Of a DNA stretch of 64,000 nucleotides, positions 1 through 13,100 are shown in pieces (positions within the stretch are counted from its first letter, which is position 1; the number at the start of each line of letters is the position of its first letter). The position numbers and the translations under genes were made by a program. The DNA lies in NCBI GenBank assembly GCA_003342895.1, contig PTFA01000195.1, forward strand, positions 558,001 to 622,000, written 5' to 3'. Below the pieces are notes generated by a model. It saw only the letters and a list, made by a program, of their open reading frames with translations. It searched no databases and had not been told where the DNA came from. The DNA is from Casuarius casuarius. Lineage: Eukaryota; Chordata; Aves; Casuariiformes; Casuariidae.

Positions 1-4
1 TCAC

Positions 5-6
5 TG

Positions 7-80
<74 letters not shown>
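5..80. repeat. (TG)n/(TA)n microsatellite
   Basis: Nearly pure TG dinucleotides with one TATA interruption run into a short TA tract. The open frame across it, a Cys/Val alternation, is an artefact of the repeat. Alternating purine-pyrimidine tracts of this kind can adopt Z-DNA and are often length-polymorphic. Confidence 0.97.
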
Positions 81-1452
81 AAAGTACATATACATATAGC
101 CTAGCAAAACATCCTAAAATGTTTTCATATGAAAGGTCCAACATAACATGTAGCCATAAGGTCTTCTGTATGCAGTTTCCTAGAAGTAAATTTAATTTGG
201 CTTAGATAGGTACGCTAATGGATGGGTCAGCTGAGGTATCACTGCAGATACATGACTGAATCAGATGATTTAAAAGCACACAGCAACACTACAAAACAGC
301 TCAGGACAGGAAGCTAAGAATGATATTAAAGCTAGCAGATGCTGCAGGAGAAATTTGAGTCAGTAGAATATAATTACACCAGTCAGCATGTGGTCCAGAC
401 AAGAGAATGAATATTCTCCTTTCTGTGAGCGAGCCAGAGGCTTCTTTCAAATATCTATGACTCCAAGTTTAGATGTGATTATGAGGATATTTTGGATTTA
501 ATATTGATTCAGAGAGCACAAGATACTTGATGGGGTCCTCCAAAGTAAACCTAAGGATCTGACAGTCCTGGTGAATGGTCTTGTTACTTGAATGTCTTAT
601 GAAATGTAGTCCAGGTGCCGCCCTCTGGAGTTCTAGCACTGGCCTGTAGGATATGCAGCCACAGTTATGGCGCTTGCTATCGTTACGGCACTTCCAGAAA
701 ACTATCTGTAGCCCAGCAGCCTCCAGCAGCTCAAGGACAGGGCCCTAAAACAGTTATAGAGAATGTCTCAGGCACTATCCCTTGTCCTAAAAAATGCACA
801 ATTTAACAGTCAAGACAGACAAAAAATTTGTATCCCAGTCTTAAAGAATGAAGACCAAGCAAAGGGACCATGCGCAATTACCAGTGATCTGGATTCATCA
901 GCCCCTGGTAAAGCAGAGAAGAAAACCCACATCTCCTTAGTCCCCAGTGGTTTAGTCATAATAACATCCTTCATTGACACCTCATGCAAGAAGTGGCTTA
1001 ATTGAGAAGTACATTTAATGGATTCATGCTGAAAATCCTCCCCCATGAGTTTACAGTCTGAATAGCTAGGCAAAAACACAGTTAGAGAGGAGGCAACAGA
1101 GTTTCAAGGAAGCACCCCTTTACCAGGGCACAAAGCCCTTCAGGGAGACCACAAGCCCAGGGTGATGACCCAGCCCTTTCAGATACTTGATCTATAAGGT
1201 TGGTGCGTCTCTCTTATTTATTCACTTGGTTAGTGAGAAGACACCCATATTCTTCTCCCCTCCCATCACACCCCTTGCTGCCAGCCCCTTCTTGATTCAT
1301 TTCATACGCAATCAATATTATTTGACAACATACAGGTCAGTGATGATGGTGGTTATATCAGCAGCATGGAAATTACAAAAGAAACTATTGTTTGTCTTGA
1401 AATTAAGGGCTACTGAAATCAATAGTACATTTGAAAATTGATATCGATCACA
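81..1452. other. unique non-coding DNA
   Basis: No gene or repeat family is recognised. The short open frames here overlap on opposite strands and show no domain or splice-bounded structure. Confidence 0.6.
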
Positions 1453-1500
1453 CTGTGTGTACGTGTGTGTGTGTGTATTTGTATATGTGTGTGTGTATTT
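1453..1500. repeat. imperfect (GT)n microsatellite
   Basis: GT runs are interrupted by ATTT. The unit GTGTGTGTGTATTT occurs twice in tandem with a short GTATAT spacer, which suggests slippage of a compound unit. Confidence 0.9.
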
Positions 1501-4500
1501 GCCTGTTTGTGTGCAAGAAGGATTTTGGGGGTTAAGTCCTCTTTCAGCTACATAATTTCTGTTTCTTTTTGACAAAGCCAAGGAAATCAACCTAAAAATT
1601 ATACACATATGAATCTTTTTGAAGCAATTGAAAGGAGAACAATATTGACATCTCATAATTGGATTTCCCCACTTACAACAGTAACAGCCACTGTTTTTGT
1701 GATTATTTTCCAGGGCTTGGATGTTGGTTTATTGTTTTTGAGGTTTGCTCTGGGTTTTGTTTTATTTATTTAAAGGTTTCTATTCAAGTCATATCAAGAA
1801 GAGGGGAGGAATAATGTCTGCAAATGCCATTTGGATCAAACAAGCCAAGAATAGTAATAGTTATTGTTTGGCATGTTTGAGAGCTATTGTGTGACAAATA
1901 GATTTGGAGTCATCATTTGTTTAAAAAGGCAGTAAATGAAACTTTATGAGATGGGGACAGAGTAACGACACAAAATTACCCATCCAGAACTCCTGATGGT
2001 GATCAGTAAAATGAAATAGATTAACTGTTTTTCCCTCCTCCAAGAAACCAAGAAAATAAGATGCATCAAAAATATTTGCTATTCTTGATCCACAGTGAAC
2101 CAAAAAATCATTTGGTGCTGGCTCATGACAGCAGAATTTGATGGCTAATGACTGGATAACCAGAAGTAGATGAGAATGCTACATAAGGTCAACCATCTAT
2201 TGTCACAGTCTGAACAATAAGAGTTTTTTTGATAACAAAAATGATACTGGCAGAAAGTATGGCAGTCATCTCATGTTATACGGTAATCCCATGCTTCATG
2301 GTTTCTATTCACGAGAAGAAGGGATTTTCCCCTTCACCTTTCCTTACACCCCTATCTCAAGAAATAATTTATTTTGTTCACTTTCTCTGAAAACATCAGC
2401 TACAAGTCACAACCAGAGAGAGTGCGCATACGAATCCCATGAATGGTACTGAAATACCTCTTGGGAGACGGGTGATTTGCTTCTCACACAAGCTCAGTGC
2501 TAAACTCACTTGGGGCAAAGAGCTCTCCCCCCGGAAGGTTGCCAGGTGCCAATGGGGTTATTTTCCTTTTCTATTTTTTGTCTTTGTTGCTGTTTGTTTA
2601 ATTAGGGGATCGAGATGGCAGAAAAGATGAGTTTCAGAAATCTCTGGAGAGATATTGGCCAGTCTCAATTTCTTCCACTGCTGAAAACTGAGGGAGAATA
2701 TCCGTTGAAGCTCCCAGATTGACTTAGGGATCAGGTCACTTGATAGATGGTCAAAGATTCCCAGAGAGAGTGGGCAAAACTGGTATACTTTCACTGGTGA
2801 GTCAAAAATTGTGCAAGGCTGTGCAATGGATCAGCAGACAAATTCTTCCCATGGGAGGTTATGCTAAATCAAGGACTTTTCCCTTGTCTTTTCCTAACCT
2901 GTGTTTTTTGTTTGTTTCTCTGCTTTGCTTGTTTTAGTTTTCACTGAATGGTATTTCTGGAACTCAGTTATTTCTCATGGAAATTCCACCAATGCCACTT
3001 TCTATCACTGTTCCAAAAATAATTTTAAAAAAGCTACATTCAGACATCAATATTGGTACAATTGATCTATTAAATATGATTTATGATAAATGTGTCTATG
3101 TATATTGCAATTACCAAGGCATTTCTTTTCATAGGTGTTGTAGATATAGTTATTTATTGATTACATAGCATGTGTCACAAGCCCAGAAGCACTTTTCCCT
3201 GAATTATAAACTAGCTGGCCAAATTTTGATCTCTCTTACACCTTGACGTTACAGATCCCCAGATGGAAGACACTATAAAAAGACTGGTAAGTTTGAAGAA
3301 TATTCTTTTGAACATTGACAGACAGCAAGAAGACTCTTTTCCAGGCCGTGGGCCAAACTGTGATGTGAGATTCACTGCTCTAAGTCTAGAGTAACTCCCC
3401 TGAGTCATCTCCACTCTCAGTGCTTCAAGTCTTGCGTTTTTCCCTGCAGGTCTATCTGCTGCTTCAGCCTAATGAATCCTACTCTGGCTTTGGCTGTCCT
3501 TTGCCTTCCTCAGTAATCTCAAGTCCTCATCCTTTCTCTCTAGGTTAAAAAAGAATATTCCCAAAGCTAAACAAACATCCATCCAAAAAAAATCAGATCC
3601 TCATTTAATTATAATTATTATAGTGAAATTTATGGAACTATCACAATTTGCACCAATAAGAAATCTAGCCCATAAATAAATTTAATAACATCAAAAGCTA
3701 TTTATTGAAACACCAAGGAAATGTTCTTTTAGTAATCTACTTCATTTATGTTTATGTGTCATAAGGGCTTGCTTAATTCATCAATTTAGAATTAGCATCT
3801 TTTTCTACCCTTATATTATTTTTCTACAAAACAGCTCAGTTCACTTTGAAGTTTAAGTGATATATTTATTCTACCATTTCTCCTGAAATCCATGTGGACA
3901 TTCCTTAAATCTCTGCATTTTAAGTAAGGTGGGATTGAAATATGAAGATGTACCAATTGCTGGAAATATGAAATATGAAGTAGGAGGTGACTTCTAAGCA
4001 GATTTTTGTAGCTGCAGGAACCTTTTCCTGTTCAGGACCTTTTGTGCTGTTTTAAAAAAAGAAAATCAAGGAAATTGAACCTACATCTTTTAATATCAGG
4101 CCATTGAGCTGAATATGTAACATTCAAGTATCTGTGTCCATCCGTCTGCCCTTCCCCCTTAAATCTTCAGCCTAACAGATGTAAGATTTAGGAATCTGAC
4201 ACTTCCAATGTGACTTAGGAAGAGATTGGTCTAACCTAATGTTTACAGTCTAAAAGGGGACTGGGATGGTTGTCCAAGTTCTCTTGGTTAGTGTCCTCTC
4301 CCTGGATGGTGTGATGGAGGCACCTGTCTCCCCATATACGCTATAGCATCTAAGCGATTAACTTACACATGATGCCCACCTTTTAGACACCTGGGTGAGC
4401 TGAGTTAAGTAAATCCCACAGTAAATGGCTGGAGCTTTCAGTGTCACACAGCAAGGGAGTCATCTCTTTTGTATTTGAAATCTTAAATTCTGGCAGCTGT

Positions 4501-6089
4501 TTTCCTGCTGTCTCCTGAAGAAATAGGAGATTCCTTCCCTAATAGGAGATATAATCTAATTAAATATATTTAATATATATTGTCTTGCAGATTTTTGTGT
4601 AAGTAAAATTTAATGCTACACTTATGTTTGACATGTATTGGCATATTGTGACATATTTCACTTAATATTGTATCCCAAAAAAATGAGCTGGGGAAGCCTA
4701 ATCACCTTATAAAGCATACCTTAATTACATCTGGAAAAATAAAATTGAAAGATCAAGCCAGGTAATGGAGATACTCTAGGATTTTTTGGTGATTTTTTTT
4801 TTCCTTTTGGCTTGAAAATTCCAAGCTGTAGAAAAATAATAGAGCATGATCCAACTTCCAAATAATAATAATAATGACAAAAATAAAAATTACGTGGGAG
4901 AAGTGGAGAACAAAAATGTTCAGCAGCAATGAGTGAGCAGCAGATTGGAAGTATGAGCAAACCTGTCCAATGTCAGAGCATGCCAATTTTTTTAAGATGA
5001 CAGATGGTAGAATTTTCTTTTACTGCATTCTACAGAAATACACAATAAAGCAAAACACACCTCCTTCTCCTCCATCCTCAAGCAGGTCCTTATGAGCTTT
5101 CTTGAGGCATTACATTCATCCTCCCTTAGCTTTCTTTGACTAATTTTATTTTGCATTCTCTCTCTTACCAATGACTATAAAGATATGTATAGATCTTTTT
5201 TCTCCTTCTTTTAATGACAAAATGTTGATGTTTCTCTATTATTGGCGTTTGCTAACATATTTAAAAATTTTAATTTTTTTTAATGAAAACTTTCATCAAA
5301 ATGGTGAATGTCAACAGTTAAGAGAGAGCTTTTTAAAGTAGTCCATACTAATTTTTTCATATTCCAGAGGCTACAGATTCTGTTTGGAGATAACTGCCTT
5401 AGTCACATACACACACCACCAATCTTTTGTTATCTTTCTTCTCAGATGGTCTAACTCATATGCATTTAATAAAACTTACGTTTGTGCTGGTGTTCTTTCA
5501 CTGGCCATCATGAAGTTCCCTGAGGGAACAGAGAGGCAATGTCTATGTTAATGAATAAAACTGTGTCCGGGAACATTCACTGGTACCAGAACTTGATTAC
5601 TTACACTGCTAAATAGTTAGAACAGTTCCGGAAATATTTTTGGCTTATGACAATTATCAGTCTCCAAAGTGATTTCTTGGCATAGTTTGGGGAACTAGTA
5701 TGGGCCAGGGACCATTCTTAATAGGCAGCTGAAATTATGTTTCAAAAGCCAAGAGTATGGATGAACACCATTTCATGACATTCTCAGCACCAAGGAGTGA
5801 CCTAGAAATATTTAATTTACTTGTATTGACATAGCCACAGAGGCTTCTGATGTGATGAAATAAAAAAAGTTCTGTAGCACCTCCACACAGAAAGCTATGG
5901 GATATACCCACCAAAATACCTGGATGAGAGCACAGAGAGTGAGAAAATGGATAGGTTTTCCTGTATGTACATGCAGAATCAGCTTGCATCCTCAAATGAC
6001 TGATATTGAGTGTACTGAGTACAAAACACACTTTATTTTTGCTTTTCATGCTTTTCCTCCACTTTGTCTACCCTCTCTCTTCAAAACAC
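1501..6089. other. unique AT-rich non-coding DNA
   Basis: No gene is recognised. It contains a small (ATA)5 run at 4861-4875 and a very AT-rich patch at 4552-4580. A weak antisense MIR-like phrase (GTCACACAGCAAG, near 4443) is too short to call. Confidence 0.55.
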
Positions 6090-6165
6090 AAGTTCTTCAG
6101 GTCAGGGACTCTCTTTCACTATGTATATGACTAACTCTTAGCACAAAGCACCATACCTCTACTGC
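6090..6165 (+). repeat. ancient SINE 3' tail (MIR/CORE-SINE-like)
   Basis: The phrase GTCAGGGACTCTCTTTCACT, followed by ATGTATATGA and AGCACAAAGC, follows the amniote SINE tail pattern 'cagggactgtctctcactatgtgt...agcacaatgggg'. The copy is short and diverged. The assignment rests on memory of the consensus. Confidence 0.5.
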
Positions 6166-7284
6166 AGTTAACGGAGATATGACAATTCGCATTAACTTAC
6201 AGACCTTGGTCTTGACCTCTATTTGCCAAAATAATACAAGTATTAATACAAATAAAATGATTCCTCTGAATATATTTATGGAATAAATCAGATCTTATGG
6301 CTGTCTGTCTTGTTTTGCAAGAAAATGCCATCCTTCTACAAAACAGTTATTAGATTTTACACAATGACTAATTTGAAGAGCTCTATTATCTTCTAATAAC
6401 CTTCTAATAACCTTCTAATAATAAGGTAGCTCTTCAAGATGGATTGTCAGCTCTTTCCTTCAGTGAAATAACTATAGCCTAACAAAAATTCAGAGACAAA
6501 GGGGAAAGGAATGCTTTGGCTGAAAGATTTCCAGGAATATAATCCAAGTAAACTAGTTCTGGAAGAATGAATGAAGCATAGTTGTACTACAAACACATTT
6601 AAAAGTTACCACATAAACAAAGATATTTTTTATTTGTTTGTTTGCCTCCTTCTTGTCTCATCCACGGCCTGTCTGGAGGCAAAGAGACTGACACTTGTAA
6701 TATCCTCCCTCTCAAGCCGTCTGTCAGCTGGGAAATAATGAAGGGAATTGGGCTTGTTTCAGCAGAGATCAAGATTTCTAATGGGAAACTGGTGATGGAG
6801 ATTGTCTGAGTGCTTGTGCCCTGAGCACGGATGAGTTAGTCAATGTCAAAACATAAACCATCGCTCAGGGAATGTGGATAAGCTTGTTTGGCTTCACAGC
6901 TGCATACTGCACTGGGAAAACTCCATCATGTGCTACCCTTTGCTTTATTATTAAAGGCTTTTGTTTTTATAAAAGTCCAGTGAGACAAAACTTTCCTGCT
7001 AGGTGCAGGATTCTTCATCACCATTTTGAAATGTGATAGATCTGGGTTGTCCCATACACACTTTTTGGCTCTGGCACAGACTTCGTGCAACCTGTACGCA
7101 TCATTTAAACTAAAGCTTTGACAAATACTTAAAAGTGCCTTTTGTTAACTTCAGCTGTGGTAAGTTGGAGATTTACTATCAGCTTTTAGGGGAGATGGAT
7201 TAGGCCAAAGCTAAAAAATTTAGAAATTCCATATAAAATAAGGATGGTGACATATTATTTCTCTTTCCCTTGGCTGCTTTGTCC
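6166..7284. other. unique DNA with a small tandem repeat and a CNE-like stretch
   Basis: No gene is recognised. An 11-bp unit is tandemly repeated at 6390-6422. The stretch around 6690-7050 has mixed composition and several homeobox- and SOX-like words, as conserved enhancers often do, but conservation cannot be tested here. Confidence 0.45.
6390..6422. repeat. 11-bp tandem repeat, three units
   Basis: The unit CTTCTAATAAC occurs three times in a row, the last with one change. The array lies in the loop of an inverted repeat: TTGAAGAGCT at 6373-6382 and AGCTCTTCAA at 6428-6437. Confidence 0.85.
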
Positions 7285-7365
7285 ACTGAGACTGAAAGCT
7301 GTTGGGCACTGGTATTGCTTCTTATGAGTTTGCACAGTGTCAGTAAGTGGGGCTTTAATCTGAAC
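7285..7365 (+). repeat. ancient SINE tail fragment (MIR/CORE-SINE-like)
   Basis: AAAGCTGTTGGGCACTGGTA, followed by TTGCTTCTTATGAGTTTGCA and CAGTGTCAGTA, resembles the 'aagctcttgggcagggactg...gtttgtacagtgcctagca' tail of old amniote SINEs. It is highly diverged. Confidence 0.4.
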
Positions 7366-8614
7366 TGTACTCTTTAAATTCTGTTATAGTATATATAAAT
7401 ATATGGTTTGCAATACATTGCTGGACATTGCTAAGAACAAGAGACAGGCAATTTTCTCTTGTAAATGACTTAAATAGTTGATCCTGCCTTGGGGAAAGAA
7501 CTACATGGATTACACACTGTCTTAAGATCCTTTCCTATTTTTCTGTGATTGCATCTAATACATACTCTGCTGGCATTAAACCATTTGGAATCTAAAGCAG
7601 GACTCCTCCTTCAGCACACGGGAAAGCGGGGGTAGGTCCATGTGAAAACAAAACAAAACAAAATAAACTCTGTTTCTAGATTAGTTTAATAAAAAAAAAA
7701 AGTTCCTGAGTCAGATGTTGCTCAGAAGCAGCCTTTTGGATTGGATCTGTTTCCAGTTGTACATCTGTTGTTCTTTAGTCTATAGAATATGTTTCAAATA
7801 TAAAAATTACTTGCTGTGCATTTGGGTAGGGAGTCACGTGTAAGAAAGAAAAGCACAGGGAAACTGTCCCTTGATAAGCACGCTCATCTTTTGAAGGGAG
7901 TAATAATACCTAAAAGCTTCTGTAGATCACTAATATCACTGTCATAGTTACAGAGATGATTTTGTCTCTGTTCCCTCCCTCGTCTTCTCACATGCTTGCA
8001 TTTGGATACAGTGCCTGTGTTTTGTTGCTTATAGGTGGAATTCTGTGTTTCTTCAGCTTTAGACCAAGCTGCAGACACAGTACTTGACCTACCTCAACTG
8101 CCTGTTGCTTTCCAGTTCTGTATGGACACCAATGTATTTTACTGTTAAATCATTTAATCTGGAGCAATGAACAAACTTCTGCTTAGCAAGTGGAGGAAAG
8201 TGGAAGAAAGAATTAGGACAATAAATATAAAAACTCACAAGTTTGTCTAGATCTGCCTAAGCTCTTCTTTCCTCAACAGGTGGGTTAGAGGGCTTCCCTC
8301 ATGAGTTACAGGAAAAAAAAGAGATGCACTTTTCTATTCCTTGAAAAAATACAGCAGATGCAGTGGACCAGCCTTCCAGAGAGCATCATCCCTCCTCAGT
8401 ATCACATTTCTTGAAGGTAACTTTTCTCAGAGCCCCATCTACCATTTCTGAGCTTTCATTATTCTATATCATAAAATTATTCTATATCCTAAGAAAAGGC
8501 TTTGTTTCAAGTCCAGGATGTGACGTTTTCCTTTTGACTAGAATGGCTGTTTATATTGGTCAGACAATGCTGTGACGTTGCCTGTTCTTGGCTTATTACT
8601 CTAAACTGTTTGAT
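7366..8614. other. unique non-coding DNA
   Basis: No gene is recognised. Simple runs are present: an AAAAC-type run near 7648-7669 and A11 near 7690. Confidence 0.55.
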
Positions 8615-10143
8615 ATTCTGCTTGGCCTTCAGGAATTCCCTCTGGGACCAGAGGGAAAGCCTGGAGCATGGAAGACTTACCCCTTGGTGGAGGAGGATCA
8701 GGTTGGGGAACACCTAAACAAGCTGGACAGGAACAATTCCATGCACCATGATGGGATGCACCCATGAATGCTGCGGGTGCTGGCCAGTGTCATTGCAAGG
8801 CCACGCTCCATAATCTTTGAAAGGTCATGGCAAAGGACTGGAAGAAAGCAACCAATGTCACCCCGAACTTTAAGAAGGGCAAGAAGGAGGGTCTGGGGAA
8901 CTACAAGCTAGTCAGCCTCACCTTGAACCCCGAGAAGGTGGTGGAGCACACACGCCTGGATACTATTTCCAGACACATGAAAGACAGGAAGGTGATTGGG
9001 AGTAGTCAACATGGATTTACGAAGGGGAAATCATTCCATCCCATAATAACATCAAGGAAAAGTGTGGGCTAGGCAAGTGTTCAGTGAGGTGGATTGAAAA
9101 CTGGCTGAACTGCCAGGCTCAGAGGGTTGTGATCAGTGGCATGAAGTCCAAATGAAGGCCCATCGCTAGTGGTGTACCCCAGGGATCGAGACTGGGGCTA
9201 ATACTGTTTAACATCTTCATTAGTGACCTGGGAAAGAGTTCACCCTCAGCAATTTTGCAGCTGACACAAAGCTGGGACAAGTGGTTGATACACCAGATGG
9301 TTGTGCTGCTATTCAGAGGGACCTCAACAAGCTGGAGAAATGGGCAGAGAGGAGCCTCATGAAGTTCAACAAAGGGAAGTGCAAAGTGCTGCACCTGGGG
9401 TGGGATAACCCCAGGCACCAGTATAGGCTGGGGGTCAACAGGCTGGAAATTAGCTTGCAGATAAGGACCTGGGAGTCCTGGTGGTAAGTTGACCAAGAGC
9501 CATGAGTGTGCTCTCGTGGCAAAAAAGACCAATGGTATCCTGAACTGCATTAGAACAACGTTGCCAGCAGGTCGAGGGAGGTGATCCTCCCCCTCTGGTG
9601 GAGGCCACATCTGGGGTGCTATGTCCAGTTCTGGGCTCCCCAGTACAAGACAGACATGTATTTACTGGAGCAAGTCCAGCAAAGGGCCACAATGACAATT
9701 AAGGGACTGGAGCATCTCCCATATGAGGAGAGGCTGAGAGAGCTGTGCCTACTTCGCCTGGAGAGGAGAAGGTTCAGAGGGGATCTTATCAATGTGTATA
9801 AATATCTGATGGGGGAGTAAAGAAGATAGACGCAAACTCTTCTCAGTGGTGCCCAGTGATAGGACAAGAGGCAGTGGGCACAAACTGAAACACAGGAAAT
9901 TCCACTGGAACATAAGAAAACACTTTTTTTACTGTGAGCGTGGTTGAACGCTGGGACAGATTGCCCAGAGAAGTTGTGGATTTGTGGAGGCTGTGGAACA
10001 TTCTTGAAGATGTTCACAACCCAACTGGACACGGTCCTGGGCAACCTGCTCCAGCTGATCCTGCTTGAGCAGGGTAGTTAGACCAGATGACCTCCAGAGG
10101 CCACTTCCAACCTCAGATGTTCTGTGATTCTGTGATTCTGTGA
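8615..10143 (+). mobile_element. CR1 LINE copy A (5'-truncated, defective)
   Basis: This is the 3' part of a CR1 non-LTR retrotransposon: the second half of ORF2 (reverse transcriptase and C-terminal domain), the 3' UTR and the tail. Visible landmarks are a broken KPISLTL-like block (8880-8950), SGVPQGS-like coding at about 9160-9190, FAADT at 9254-9268, the [12 protein letters not shown] block in the frame from 9281, and the [20 protein letters not shown] block at 9728-9787. The 3' end is three copies of a TTCTGTGA-like octamer (10129-10142), the hallmark of avian CR1 ends. The reading frame is broken by frameshifts and stops. It lacks about 115 bp around 9035-9080 that copy C retains, which includes RT motif A (DFSKAF). 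It is a dead 5'-truncated insertion. Confidence 0.95.
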
Positions 10144-13100
10144 CATTCCAATGGAAAATTAAGGTATACCTCATGAAATTATCAGATGTTAATCATCCTC
10201 TCCAGATACTGATTGATATTCTGGATTATTATACCATCTACTCCTTTTATTGGTCACACTGGTGTGACCTGTCAAGTTAGAAGTCCAGTGATGTATGAGG
10301 GTTTTCTTTTTTTTTCCTATGTACAATTCCTCTCTGTCAGGGGCTTCTCAATACACAGGGGTCTGAAAGTTCAACTACAGTCCCTGTGGGATAAGGCTTG
10401 CATCCTCTTCTGTGCTTTGTGAATTGCTGGAATCTCTCTCATCCTTCATCTAATAATAAATAATTGCAATAATTAGTATTATTAATAATGCAAGATCTCA
10501 GAGGGCATAAGCACTGGTAAAACAGAGCATCCAAAAGATTTCTGTGAGCATAGGGATGCCCCCCCAAGGAAATAAAATAATCAGAGGGAAATATCTTGAA
10601 ACCAATGTAACTTTGGGAGAAATGTGATGTTTCTAATATACTTTTGGTGCTCTATGGAAAAAAAAATCCCACTGATTATTATAATTGTTGATTATTTGTT
10701 AGGCACTAAAACTACACTCAGGGTAATGAATGATTTTTAATTATCAAAGCTTTGCGTGACCTACAAGAAATGAGTTTGGTGGGTTTCAGTCAGTCTCAGA
10801 TTGCAGAATATACAGAGCACAAATGCACCACATTGAACATGTCTTTTCACAATTCTGTCTATAAGTTGTAGACCAAATAACACTGGTCAATTAATCCTCT
10901 GTATCTGATTGTCTATCTAGAATTTTTCAGCATGGAACTTGTTCTGTCCAGAATATCAGTGTCCAGACTGGTCTGAATAGGGGTCCAGGCTTTGGTCAGC
11001 CTTGGATAGCAGATACATTTCATCTACTAGAGCCACGTACAAGATTTTACTCTTAAGGTCAAGCCAATCATTTTTAGAAATCATCCCAGAAGAAAAAGTT
11101 ACCTTGTTATTCTAGAAATTATCATGAAGTTCATGTTCATATGGACTCCCCAGTCTCTTCAGTGGTCACAGCCATCCGCCACTGTTGTAATATTGCACAC
11201 AGGATAAAACCTACCCCAAAACAGAAAGCACATAATAGGCCTAAGCAGATTTACTATAGAGTACAGATTCCTAAAACATCACCACAGGTTATTTTTAGCT
11301 GTCTCACAAACACATTGAGAAAGAGGGAGCAACAAAGGCTCTGAGTAGGTCTTGGAGCATAAGGTAACATGGGGAGGAAGGAGGAGGGAGGCAGTGATCG
11401 TCTGGGTTTTGGTTAGGAGCACAGGTATGTTGCTCCTGTTGTAAGAGTCACCATTGTGGCTCTCACAATTCAAGGTTGGAATCAGGAAACCCCTAGAGCA
11501 AAAGCAGCTGCCATTGTTTGGGGTGAATATCCTAATTCCCTTAGGTACTTCTCAAATAGCCTCCTAACCTCTTCTGAACAGCACAAGGACAATCTTTTGA
11601 CACACGTCTATGCATTTTCTGTTCAATGATGAATTGTACCCTTGGTACCCCAATGGCTTTATGCTTTGCTGTATCCATGAATCTTAAACCCATGCTTCTT
11701 CTTCCCTCCCCAACCTCCTAGGAAGGGCTTTCTTACAGTACAAACTCCTGTTTAAGCTGGCAAAGTGGTAACACTGGGCCTGATTGTCAGCTTTTCTGGG
11801 CTGGTGAGGTTTTTATGAAATTAGACATATTTGTCTTGATGTTTAGTAGAGAGCATGAAATTCAAATCTGTGTGTTTGGCATTCCACAGGCCAGCGCTTT
11901 AATATTCAATGACATAACTTCATTGCGGTTTTGACAACACTATATAGGAGTTGTGCTTACCATTGAAAATTAAAGCCACTGAAAGAGTTGACAACAGCAG
12001 AATTGTGAATGCTTCCAGGCTCCTGAAGTGATTGTTATTCCAGTTTGTCTAGAAGTGCTTATTGTGTTTGTAATACCGTCAGTTCCACTTAAGGGCTACT
12101 TGAAGTCAATGCTATACAGGTAAGCATTAGAGAAACCTTTCTTTCTTCCTGAACATTTATATCTCTGTGGTTCATTTGCATTTTCATTTGCCCATATGTT
12201 TATTGATTAGGTTATTGCTTGAAATCTTACCCAGGGTTAGTATTTATATCTGTCTATCCTATCTACCAAGGTTCGTATCTGGTCCTTGTCTCCCTCATAT
12301 TTTAGCACCTCTGAATCATTCACAGGCTTTTATCTTCATCTCTGAGGGAGGGAAGTGCTGTCTGTGTTTCAGAAATTGGAGATTTGTATGCAAGCCCACG
12401 AATTATGAAAGCTCTCTATCCTAATTTCCTGAACAAGATAGTTACACATACTGATCTTGCTATGGTTTCTGCGGTGAAAAGGGATTGTGTACTGAGCGTC
12501 CAAATTCTGGTCTAAAATTAAAAGCAATTCAAAACATTATAAAAATCAACCTCCCAATCATAATAAATTCCAAAATAATGCAACTATAGAGCTACAAAAT
12601 TGATATGCATAAAAGGGAATCAAGAGTTTTGCTTTTCCCAGTAACTTTAACACGCACGTCACAAAGCAAAATTGTTTGCTCAGATCTACACCACTGATCT
12701 CATTTCTTCATATTGTGTCATGTAAGATCTCTATGCTGATATGTAGGACCAAGCTTAAATTTATCCTTAACCAGTCTGAGCCATGTGAGTCACCCCATCT
12801 TATCTCCAGCATACCTTGCAGTTCAATGCGAAGCTTTGCTGATAGAGCTTCTTATTTCTCAAGAGTGGCATTAAGACGTAACCCATGATCCTTTTAGCCA
12901 TACAAACCTAAACCTTCTTAGAAATGAGTCTGCAGCCTGACTCTTTCTCATTTTCAGCAAATCTTCCCCCTGCAGGCCTCGAGTCCCTCAAGGGCAATGG
13001 TCAGGAGGCACAGAGTAGGATAGTTCTCCATATTCTTCCACTCTGAAAGGTGAAGCTTTCTGTTGGCTTGGCAGCCTCCATTGAACGCACACATTGGGGT

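Noticed and set aside
8..205. Open frame rich in Cys-Val
   Set aside because: It is the translation of a TG microsatellite.
4395..4470. Possible antisense MIR
   Set aside because: Only two short matching words with irregular spacing.
9119..9610. 163-codon minus-strand open frame
   Set aside because: It is the antisense of CR1 copy A ORF2, not a gene.
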